This document shows, piece after piece, positions 53,477 to 61,670 of a stretch of 64,000 bases of DNA; within the stretch, counting starts at the first letter, position 1, and every line of letters starts with the position of its first letter. This stretch comes from CATOSD01 sp965203135 (GTDB lineage Bacteria; Chloroflexota; Dehalococcoidia; Lucifugimonadales; CATOSD01), in contig CBDBBO010000002.1 of assembly GCA_965203135.1 (NCBI GenBank), forward strand, positions 682,001 through 746,000, given 5' to 3'. Both the position numbers and the translations under genes were made by a program. The notes below the pieces were generated by a model. That model was not told the DNA's origin and ran no database searches. It worked only from the letters and a program-made list of their open reading frames with translations.

Positions 53477-53553
53477 AGGAGCGTAGCTCAGTTTGGTAGA
53501 GCATCGGTCTCCAAAACCGAGGGTCGCGGGTTCGAGTCCTGCCGCTCCTGCCA
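53477..53553 (+). tRNA. tRNA-Trp (CCA anticodon)
   Basis: 77-nt cloverleaf with encoded CCA: acceptor AGGAGCG/CGCTCCT, D arm GCTC...GAGC, anticodon stem TCGGT/ACCGA with loop CTCCAAA (anticodon CCA at 53511-53513), T arm GCGGG-TTCGAGT-CCTGC and discriminator G. It lies between two inverted insertion-sequence copies. Confidence 0.96.
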
Positions 53554-53770
53554 ACGCACTCCCTCAAGCCTAGGGCGCGACTTTTGCCTTGTCGATTAGG
53601 TTAGAACTTCACGAGCAACCTGGTCGGGCACCGACGCGCACTGCCCCCTGGGCTTAGGTGGGCCTTTTGTGCTACGCGACCGACTCAGCCTCTTTGTATT
53701 CGCGTTTCGCCGCCTCGACAGCCACCTTGGTACTGAAAGCCAGGCTGGGTCCGCTCCATGCTTTCGACAG

Positions 53771-54400
53771 ATGAAGACTCTGATAACAATACTGATCTTC
53801 ACGCTGGCACTAGCAGCCTGTGCCGACGCACAGGTCGGTCCTGAGCCTCAAGGTCCTCCTGCCTCCACTGTTGGTCAGATAGATCCGACCGTCAACCCCA
53901 CTTCGACGGCAGTACCGGCTCAACCTGCAAGACCTATACGCACGCCCACGCCGGAGCCTCCGCCGACAGCCGAGCCGACAGAAACCCCAATGCCTACACC
54001 GACGCCTCAACCCACGTGGACGCCTGTTCCTACACCCACGTGGACGCCAACGCCGACCGCCACACCGACTGTGCTTCCCACGCCCACGTGGACGCCAACG
54101 CCAACCGCCACACCATGCGCCGTCGATGACTCAACGTCTGAAGAGAGGCGGGCGCTGTACATCTCACTGAATCCTGGCTGGAGCAGCGCGTCCGACTCTG
54201 TCCGTAGCTTCTTGAAGTCGCAGTTCGATCCTTTAGAGGCTCAGTACTTGGCTTTCCGTACTCTTTACCCCGGCCAAGTGGGGACGTGGAGGGGCTACCT
54301 CATGTCCAATCCCGCCGTCCCGTGCGACCTCAAAATCAATGGTTACCGAACGAGAGTTGTGACCTCAAAATTACGGTTACCAGCGGTGTTTCCAGTTTAG
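53771..54400 (+). pseudogene. lipoprotein truncated by insertion-sequence copy 2
   Basis: ATG 53771 starts a signal peptide II (TLITILIFTLALAACAD, lipobox ALAAC), then a long Thr/Pro linker with repeated PTWTPTPTATP units, then a folded start CAVDDSTSEERRALYISL. From about 54320 the frame reads into the end of the insertion sequence (CDLKINGYRTRVV...), so the native C-terminal domain is lost. The codon repeats in the linker cause a 33-bp DNA tandem similarity, not a CRISPR. Confidence 0.75.
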
Positions 54401-55634
54401 GGGGTCTCCACGCCTCCACGCCAGGCCTTGCAGCTTCTCGATCTCCGAGTCGATCTGACGACTCAGCCACAGCGGGTTGAGCGACGCGTACAGCTTCTCG
54501 AACACCACCCGCCGAGCACCCACAAGCGCCCCACTCCCGAGCATCCGCTTGTACGGCGTCATCCCCTCGTCGTGCATACGCACCACCCTATCACCCTGCC
54601 GACTCTTCCCAACGAGCCGGCGCACCGGCTGGAAGAAGTTCGCCTGCAGCCGCGCCAAAGAGTACACCTGCTGCATCTGCCTGAAGGCCGCGGACGAAGA
54701 GTACCGGCTGTGTCCGGTCAGCCGACGCACCACCGCGCCGTTCTTCTGCTCGACGTGCGCGCTGTCGTTCTTACGGTACGGCCTGCTCCTTGTGAACGTG
54801 ATGCCGTTGTTCTCGCAGTAGGCGTACAGACCGCGGTTGATGAACTCAGAGCCGTTGTCCGAGTCCAGCCCCAGCAGAGGCACAGGCAACCTCCCCCGCA
54901 TCCTGCGTATCGCCGCACCCACACGCTCCTGAGTCTTACCCCACACAACGTCCATGTCCACCCATCCCGTAGCTACGTCCACCGCCGTCACGGTCCACAG
55001 GTAGAACCCCTCCGTCGTCGCTCCGCAGTGCGCCACCGTGTCCACCTCCACGAAGCCGGGCCGCGCGTCGTCCCACTCCCAGTAGGTCCGCACCGGGATG
55101 CGGTTCCTGAGCAGAGTCCCGGCCTTGGTCAGGCTGGTCGCTCTCTTCCTCACCGGCGCCTGGTGCACGGCCAGCAACCGCTCCAAAGTCGCCGCGCTCG
55201 CCCGCCCGAGCCTGGTCTCGGTGGAACAGTCCAACTCCAGTTCGCCGAACTCAGCCAGCCGCGACGCCAGCTCCCCCACGAACGGGTGCAGCCTTCTGGC
55301 GCCTATCCCGCCCGCCGCCTCGTGCACCACCCGGACCGCCTCGGCCACCTCCGGACCGTACTCGACCGGTCTGCCCACGCGCCCTCCCTTACCTTCTCGC
55401 CTCCGACCCGACAGGGCTCGTATCGCCGACTTCCTGTGATAGCCGGTCACGGCTTCCACCTCGTCCAGTATCTTTCCCTTCTCCTTCTTACCCGCCTTCA
55501 GGTACCTATCCATCTGCCGCTCCAGGTACTCTCGGACGCTCTTTTGGTTCACGGTTACCTCCAGCTTTTGGGTAACCGTAATTTTGAGGTACATTCTCCA
55601 CTTCGGTAACCATAATTTTGATGTCATGCGCCCC
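54319..55634. mobile_element. rve-type insertion sequence, copy 2 (minus orientation)
   Basis: About 1316 bp, reverse complement of 51529-52842 with very few differences, including one extra A in GGAAACACC (54399-54401 region). The end next to the transposase start stops one base from the -35 box at 55636; the other end interrupts a lipoprotein gene. Confidence 0.88.
54377..55552 (-). CDS. DDE transposase with integrase core (copy 2)
   Basis: 391 residues from GTG 55552. Sequence as copy 1 through PLNW, then ends KHRW because of one additional A relative to copy 1, i.e. 11 residues shorter. Catalytic DDE set is intact, so either copy could supply transposase for both. Confidence 0.9.
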   Translation of the reverse strand: MNQKSVREYLERQMDRYLKAGKKEKGKILDEVEAVTGYHRKSAIRALSGRRREGKGGRVGRPVEYGPEVAEAVRVVHEAAGGIGARRLHPFVGELASRLAEFGELELDCSTETRLGRASAATLERLLAVHQAPVRKRATSLTKAGTLLRNRIPVRTYWEWDDARPGFVEVDTVAHCGATTEGFYLWTVTAVDVATGWVDMDVVWGKTQERVGAAIRRMRGRLPVPLLGLDSDNGSEFINRGLYAYCENNGITFTRSRPYRKNDSAHVEQKNGAVVRRLTGHSRYSSSAAFRQMQQVYSLARLQANFFQPVRRLVGKSRQGDRVVRMHDEGMTPYKRMLGSGALVGARRVVFEKLYASLNPLWLSRQIDSEIEKLQGLAWRRGDPLNWKHRW

Positions 55635-55635
55635 C

Positions 55636-55664
55636 TTGATTCTATAGTACGCACGTGCTATCTT
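55636..55664 (+). promoter_or_regulatory. sigma-70-like promoter, shared-core family copy 5
   Basis: TTGATT (55636-55641), 17-nt spacer ending CGTGC, TATCTT (55659-55664). Points at the PHP-domain gene. Base-for-base close to copy 1 (TTGATTCTATAG start). Confidence 0.62.
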
Positions 55665-55895
55665 CTACCTGACAAGCGTTGTGCCCGCCGGTCGTGGAGT
55701 AGGAGCGAGCTTCAAACCCGCCCGCCCCGGGCCGAACAGAGCCTGCCGAACGGGTCGCGTTCTGCCACATTCTGCGCAATGCGCGTGACGAACCTTAACA
55801 ACTTGGCTCACAGAAAGTGACAACAACATCGGCCCGCCCAGCTACGGAATGGGCGGAATGTAGCAGAATTGAGCAGATTTTTCTGAGAGCCCCTC
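55665..55895 (+). promoter_or_regulatory. conserved leader element R, copy 2
   Basis: Downstream of the promoter at 55636. TTCTGCCACATTC (55760-55772) and GAATGTAGCAGAA (55856-55868) can pair over 13 positions with one mismatch; GCTAC...GTAGC gives a local hairpin beside it. Alignable with the leader at 12840-13056 and in part with 38420-38552. Confidence 0.62.
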
Positions 55896-56148
55896 GTAAA
55901 GAAGACTCCGACCATTCCATTCCAAGCGCAGCCGGGGAATCTAAGGCCCCGTTCTGACCCGCCCTGCTGGCTGGAGACGTGAGAATGAAAAGACCCTGGT
56001 GGCCGTAGTGACTCGCCCTCTCGCGGTTTCCCCGGCAAGTTCCCGCTCGGAGTCGCATTCCGAACGGTCGGCGCCCGTCGTCTTGACAGCGCCGCGACGG
56101 CGGTGCGACACTTGACGCACACCTCGCGAACCCGGCCCGGAGACACAT
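55896..56148. other. remaining leader without recognised gene
   Basis: No coding sequence with family resemblance; only short opposite-strand frames. It would be the proximal 5' UTR of the PHP gene if transcription starts after 55664. Confidence 0.45.
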
Positions 56149-56814
56149 TTGATAATAGACATCCACACTCACACCTACCCCACGTCGATCGACAGTGAGT
56201 TGACCCCCGAAGAGTTAATCACGGAATCCAAGAGGCTTGGCCTCGACGGCATCTGCATCACCGACCACGATGGCTTCTGGGACCCCGAGGAGATTCACCA
56301 GCTTTCGCGAGACTTCAACTTCCTGGTGCTTCCGGGCTGCGAGGTTACCACCGAGGAGGGGCACCTGCTGGTCTACGGCCTCTCCGAGTACGTGTTTGGA
56401 ATGCACCGCGCCTCCACCGTGAAGAAGATGGTCGACGAGGTCGGCGGCGTGATGGTGGTGGCCCACCCGTACCGCCGCACCTACAGGCAGGAGGCCGACA
56501 GCGGCGGGGAGGCTTACGACGAGATGCTGGACCGCGCGGCCCGCAACGAGGTCTTCCAGCGCGTCGACGCCGTGGAGGTGTTCAACAGCAGGGGCTCCGA
56601 CGCGGAGAACGAGTTCTCGCACGGCATCGCCCGCCGGTTCGGATTCAAGGGCACCGGCGCGAGCGACGCCCACAAGCTGTCGGACATCGGCACTTACGCC
56701 ACCGAGTTCGAGCGCCCCATCCACTCCCTGGAGCAGTTCATCCACGAGCTCCGCGCCGGCCGGTTCAGCGCCGTGGCGCTGGAAAAGCGTGCCCGCCTGA
56801 AGGTAGCAACCTAG
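56149..56814 (+). CDS. PHP-domain metal-dependent phosphoesterase
   Basis: 221 residues from TTG 56149 (GGAG 7 nt upstream). PHP signatures: IIDIHTHTYP (metal His pair), GICITDHDGF, VLPGCEVTTEEGHLLVYG, GVMVVAHPYRR and GTGASDAHKLSDIG. Trinuclear-metal phosphoesterase fold (as in histidinol phosphatase or 3',5'-nucleotide phosphatase); substrate unknown. The TTG start is the only one that keeps the first His motif. Followed after 14 nt by an ABC ATPase. Confidence 0.9.
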   Translation: MIIDIHTHTYPTSIDSELTPEELITESKRLGLDGICITDHDGFWDPEEIHQLSRDFNFLVLPGCEVTTEEGHLLVYGLSEYVFGMHRASTVKKMVDEVGGVMVVAHPYRRTYRQEADSGGEAYDEMLDRAARNEVFQRVDAVEVFNSRGSDAENEFSHGIARRFGFKGTGASDAHKLSDIGTYATEFERPIHSLEQFIHELRAGRFSAVALEKRARLKVAT

Positions 56815-56828
56815 GCCAGGACGGAACC

Positions 56829-57806
56829 ATGCCCGAAACCCTGCTGGAAGTGCGCGATCTGCACACCTACTTCATGACCAAAGAGGGCACGGTCAAGGCC
56901 GTCAACGGCGTCTCGTTCGACCTCGAAGAGGACAGCGTCCTCGGCCTCGTGGGCGAGAGCGGCTCCGGCAAGACCGTCACCGCGCTGTCCATACTCCAGC
57001 TTGTGCCCTTCCCCGGCAAAATCGTGGAAGGCAGCATCACCTACGCCGGCGAGAGCCTGCTCGACATGTCCACGGACCGGCTGCGCGCCATTCGCGGCCA
57101 GGAGATTTCGCTCATCTTCCAGGACTCCGGCGCCGCCCTCAATCCCGTCATCCCCATCGGCCGGCAGGTCGAGGAGATCATGCTCGAGCACACGGACATG
57201 GGAAAGCGCCAGGCGCGGTCCGTGGCCGAGGACCTGCTGAGGCAGATGGGAATTCCCGACGCCCGCCGGATGCTGGACCAGTACCCCTTCCAGCTCAGCG
57301 GCGGCATGGCGCAGCGCGTGATGATGGCCATAGGTGTCGCGCTCAACCCACGCGTGCTCATCGCCGACGAGCCGACGTCGAACCTGGACGTCACGCTCCA
57401 GGCCGAGATGCTCCAGCGGCTGCGCCGGCTGCGCCAGGAGAACCACTCCGCCATCATGCTCATCACCCACGACCTGGGCGTGATCGCGCAGATGGCCGAG
57501 CGCGTGGTGGTGATGTACGGCGGCACGGTGGTGGAGCAGGCCACGACGCGCGACCTGTTCGCCCGGCACTACCACCCCTACACCTGGGGGCTGTTCCAGG
57601 CGCTGCCCAGGCTCGACGCGCCTCAACGGTCGCTCACGCCCATGCGCGGCGCGCCGCCCCAGATGATGGACCCGCCCGACCAGTGCCCCTTCCTGGCCCG
57701 CTGCTCCAAGGCCACCGCCGAGTGCCGCACCAGCCCCCGTCCGCCGCTGGAAGAGATCGCCGACAACCACTGGGTGGCCTGCTACAACACCATCGGCTAC
57801 GACTAG
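56829..57806 (+). CDS. oppD: oligopeptide ABC transporter ATP-binding protein (OppD/DppD-like)
   Basis: 325 residues. Walker A GESGSGKTV, signature QLSGGMAQRVMMAIGVA, Walker B VLIADEPTSNLD and the OppD C-terminal Cys cluster CPFLARCSKATAEC. Provides energy for peptide/nickel-type import together with OppF and permeases, none of which follows: the next 420 nt are repeats and intergenic DNA. An orphan ATPase here, or partners lie elsewhere. Confidence 0.9.
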   Translation: MPETLLEVRDLHTYFMTKEGTVKAVNGVSFDLEEDSVLGLVGESGSGKTVTALSILQLVPFPGKIVEGSITYAGESLLDMSTDRLRAIRGQEISLIFQDSGAALNPVIPIGRQVEEIMLEHTDMGKRQARSVAEDLLRQMGIPDARRMLDQYPFQLSGGMAQRVMMAIGVALNPRVLIADEPTSNLDVTLQAEMLQRLRRLRQENHSAIMLITHDLGVIAQMAERVVVMYGGTVVEQATTRDLFARHYHPYTWGLFQALPRLDAPQRSLTPMRGAPPQMMDPPDQCPFLARCSKATAECRTSPRPPLEEIADNHWVACYNTIGYD

Positions 57807-57850
57807 CGCGGGATGTCGGGGCGCCTCAAATGTCCCCTCTCCCTTGACGG

Positions 57851-57995
57851 CAGGGTCTTTCGATTGTCCCCTTATGCCACCCTGAGCGTCCCCTTCCTCC
57901 ACCCTGAGCGTAGCCGAAGGGTCTAAGATGCTTCGACAGGCTCAGCATGACAAGGCGAGAAAACGTCGCAGCGGCACGATAATCGAAAGGCTCTG
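57851..57995. mobile_element. diverged MITE with nested REP sequence
   Basis: Ends CAGGGTCTTTCGATTGTC (57851-57868) and GATAATCGAAAGGCTCTG (57978-57995) match the MITE at 52861-52982 with a few changes. The inside carries CACCCTGAGCGTAGCCGAAG...CTTCGACAGGCTCAGCATGAC (57899-57951), a hairpin repeat of a type common in bacteria. No target duplication. Confidence 0.72.
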
Positions 57996-58036
57996 GGAAA
58001 TTGCGCGATGATGTGGCGCGCGCGGTGTCTCTTCTG

Positions 58037-58042
58037 CTATAC
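58037..58042 (+). promoter_or_regulatory. extended -10 box upstream of the surface-protein gene
   Basis: TGC-TATACT, 186 nt before the ATG; same context (CTGCTATACTG) as at 38568. No clear -35. Confidence 0.4.
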
Positions 58043-58145
58043 TGGCTGACGTGCCCGGACGCGATTGATACTTAGTATCGACAGGAAATAGAATCCGGCG
58101 GCGGTTACGGGCGTCCGGAGCGTAAGTTCGCGGCCTGTTTTCGCC

Positions 58146-58162
58146 ACAAAATGATATTTTGT
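58146..58162 (+). promoter_or_regulatory. AT-rich dyad upstream of the surface-protein gene
   Basis: ACAAAAT-GAT-ATTTTGT is a perfect 7-bp dyad with 3-nt spacer, overlapping a second imperfect dyad ATGATATTTT...AAAATCAT. Stands out in GC-rich surroundings; operator or leader hairpin. Confidence 0.45.
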
Positions 58163-58227
58163 CTCATAAAATCATCCGGACGGCCACACGCGCGACGCCA
58201 TCGCTCTGAGAGAGGAACTCGAGCCCC

Positions 58228-61200
58228 ATGATCAACGCCATTCGCAACGCTACCCGCACATTCACGCCCTCCGCCCGGCGGGGCCTTGCCCTGGCCGCCC
58301 TTGCCGTCGCCCTGCTGGCGGCGTTCCTCGCCCCCCCCCCCCCCCGCCCACGCACAGGAGCTGCCGCCCATCGCTGGTGTCCGAGACCTGTCGATAACAT
58401 TGGGGTTCGATCTAACACGTACAGGAACGTTACAGGCAGGCGTAAACAATAACTCTACCATTACAATGCGAAACGTGAAGGTCCTGATCACAGCCGACCC
58501 GCCAGTGCCGCTTGAGGCGAAGCAGCGCCCGGGCTATGCGCACCCGGACCAATTCGACCCCACCACCAACATATGGACAATTCCCGAATTGGAGCCATAC
58601 GGCCTTAGGACGACGTTGCTGTTCACGACTGTCCGAGGCAACTACCCGAACCCGTACGTCACGGTCCAGGCTGAAATCATCGGTTCGCTCCCTCCAGAAG
58701 GCGCGGGGAATCGCGACAATAATCAGACGGTGAAGAAGTGGATATATGCCGGTAACACCGTGCGCAGCGAGCTTTTGCCCAATGCGCTACTCAATCTGGG
58801 CGTCGACAACAGGTCGCCGGAACCAGGCGAAAATCCGGTTTTCTCGGTGAGCGTCTCTGGCGGACTTTACGAGAGGACGGGATTAATATACGATCAGGTG
58901 GGCGTGGTGGTGAAGGTTGCCCTTTCGGAGGGACTGGTCTTCGCTTCGACCCCGAGCCCGCCATCGGGCACCTCCTTTTCCCGGACTTCCTCGACCGCCG
59001 GCGTCTGGCGCCTTGGCAGCGGTGAGATGGTGCCAGGCACGCTGAGCGTGCCGGTGCGGTTGTCCCTCGACGCCGGAGATGCGCCGCCACTGAACCGCCG
59101 GTGCCTGTCCGCCCAAATCGTGGCCTCCGTTCCTTCTCCCAGCTTGCGATCGGGGGAACCGCATACCTTATGCCTTGGGGGCGAAATCCGGCTTGTTCTC
59201 TCTGAAGGAGACGCGCTTTACATGAGGCATTACCCTCAAGCTAACATCTGCGCCTTCTTACCTCACCTCTGCCCAGAGGGTGACTCGGCAGTGATAGCGC
59301 ATGTCGGACATTACCAAGGACCGGCCTACCGGCCGGAGGACTTGATCATCGTGGTGGACCCGGAGCCGCTTGATCCCCCGGTCACAATTGGCGGCACAAG
59401 CACAACAACCTACCACTGGGCAACCGGGCATGTCATAAGCAACATCGAAGATGATGATAGGTTTCCGGGTGTGCGGGTCGTCCGTAGAGTGCCATCTCGC
59501 GCCGACGCTGAGAGCCGCAGATTCACGATCAGCGACGTCACTCCAAAGGAGAGGCCGGGAGCCATCGCCGAACTCTGGCGCTGGTTTGCCAATGGCCAAG
59601 TCAATCATTGGGAAGGATTGAACCCCGACAAATCTGATAAATTAGTTGACACAATCGTTGATACTCATACTTCCAGGGATTTCACTCGTCTCGTCGTATT
59701 CAGCGAACCGGGCGTGTATAAAGTCAACGTGGGGATGGAGCACACTCGCAGATCTGACGAAACCGTGTTCTCGGCTACCTCCACCTTGACCTATATCGTG
59801 GGTGCCCTCTCGGAACTGCAGGTGCATGACGCGGGCCTGCACGGCAGGCTTCCCGAGGGTCAGCAGGCCTACACCCTGCGCGCCGAGAACAACCTGGATG
59901 GGACCGTCGAGCAGGTCGAGGTCGCCCTGACCGGTGTGCCCGAGGGGGCGGCGCCGGAAGTCAGCAGCGACGGCGGCCGCTACGACCGGGGCGCCTGCGA
60001 CGAGAACGGCCTCTGCGAAGGCATCTGGAAGATCGGCGACCTGGAGAGCCGGGAGTACCGGTACCTCAGCGGCCGCAGCGACGGGCCGACGCTGACCCTG
60101 CTGGTGGACGGCAACCCCAACCCCATCACCGCGACCATCGCCAGCACCAAGACCCAGAGGGTGACCGCCGGGGGGAACTCCTACACCATCGAGGTAACGG
60201 ACCTCGACGACTCCAACAGCAAGGACGTGAGCGTCGCCGTGGGCACGGGCCGCGGGGAGCCTGATCCCGAAGCGCCCGTATCCCTGCGGGTTGACCAATT
60301 CGGCCGGATCGCCCTCCTGCGCTGGGAGACGGTGGAGAAAGTGAGCCGCTGGCCGGTGGACTACTACCAGGTGCAGCGGGGCAACCAGGTCCTGGACGTT
60401 GAGCCCAAGGAGGCCCTGTACCTGGACCTGCAGGCCGGCGGGAACCACGTCTATCGGGTACGGGCGGTGAACGAGTTTGGAGACCCCGGGCCGTGGTCCC
60501 TGCCCGCGGGGGGAACCGACGTGCTGGCTCAGACGGCGGAGTTGGCCGCGCCCACGGGTCTGACCGCCACGCCGGGCATGGGCGACGCGCGCCGCATCGA
60601 CCTGAGCTGGTTCGCGCCGTCCGGGGAGACCGGCCTGCGCTACATCATCGAGCACGCCGCCGACAGCCCCGGCCCCTGGACCACGCTGGCCCACGGCTAT
60701 AGCGGCGCCACCTACTCCCACACCGGCAGCATCCTGCTGCCGGGCACCACCCACTACTACCGGGTGGCGGCGCGGAAGGGCGAGCTCATCAGCGCGTGGG
60801 CCTACGTCCAGGCAACCACCGAAATCGTGGACGGCACCGCCCTCTACGTGCCCGGCTGGCCGATGAACCTGCGGTTCACCAGGATAGACCGCACGGCGGT
60901 GACCCTTGCCTGGGACCCGCCGGCGGACGACGGCGGCAGCCGGGTCACGGGCTACGAGTACCGGGTGTTCGGCCCCTGCCCGTCGGGTGCGGACGCGGTG
61001 TGCGACATCGTCGCTCCCACCCGTGTCAGCGGCACCTCGCGGAGCATCTCCGGGCTGAACCGGGAAGGCACGTACCAGTTCGAGGTGCGGGCGCTGAACG
61101 TCGTGGGCGCGGGGGACTGGTCCCAGTCAATCCAGAGGGACGTCGGTCCCGCCACCGCTGGCGGCGGTCGGGTCATCCTGAGTCCGTCCCGGCTGACGGT

Positions 61201-61618
61201 GCGCGAGGGCGGCGAGGCCACCTACCGGGTGAAGCTGAGCCGGAATCCGACCCTGCCGATAGTGGTGTTCATGCACTGGAACCTGAACGGGACCGAGGAC
61301 GAGGCTCTGGGCAGCGAGCTGCCGTTCCAGCAGGGCCAGGTGCTGCTGCCCACCGGCTACGACCTCTCCGGCCTGCCGGACAGTTGCGAACAGGATCACG
61401 ACTGGAAGGAGAATGCCTACGCCTGGAACGTGGGCGTGCCCATCACGGTAGAGGCCCCGGAGGACGACGAGCCGGGGAACGGGCGGCTGGTCATCACCCA
61501 CGACCTGGGGACGGTGTCGGCGGAGTGCCTGGGGAACCCGGCCGATTACGCGCCGGACCCGGTGTACGATGGGATGTTCGGCCTCGCCCTGACGGTCACC
61601 GAGCGGGACAACGATTAG
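58228..61618 (+). CDS. large secreted fibronectin-III protein; signal peptide out of frame through a 15-C tract
   Basis: ATG 58228 begins a signal peptide (basic start, LALAALAVALLAAFLA) that runs into 15 consecutive C (58331-58345). The mature frame, starting AHAQELPPIAGVRDL with a signal-peptidase-like AHA-Q site, is one base off: 14, 11 or 17 C would join them. The mature part (about 1085 residues) has an N-terminal Ig/DUF11-like region, then three fibronectin type III domains (about residues 658-748, 753-848, 855-951 of the long frame) and a Calx-beta-like end (about 960-1105, LTVREGGEATYRVKLS). Probably a cell-surface or secreted adhesin-type protein, OFF as read. Confidence 0.82.
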
Positions 61619-61645
61619 GGGCGAGTGGCCGGTGGTTAGGGGGCA

Positions 61646-61670
61646 GCGGGCAGGTTTCAAACCCGCCCGC
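61646..61670. repeat. palindromic GGTTTCAAACC repeat between convergent genes
   Basis: GCGGGCAGGTTTCAAACCCGCCCGC, nearly perfect inverted repeat, 28 nt after the surface-protein stop and overlapping the last codons of holA. The same AAACCCGCCC unit occurs in leader R and at both flanks of the IS4 element. Confidence 0.6.

Noticed and set aside
53990..54115. Tandem CCCACGTGGACGCC units, CRISPR-like at first sight
   Set aside because: In frame they encode PTWTPTPTATP linker repeats of a lipoprotein; no spacer/repeat regularity.
51529..55634. Composite transposon with tRNA-Trp as cargo
   Set aside because: No target duplication outside the outer ends and each copy has its own distinct insertion context (promoter, lipoprotein gene), so two independent insertions explain it.
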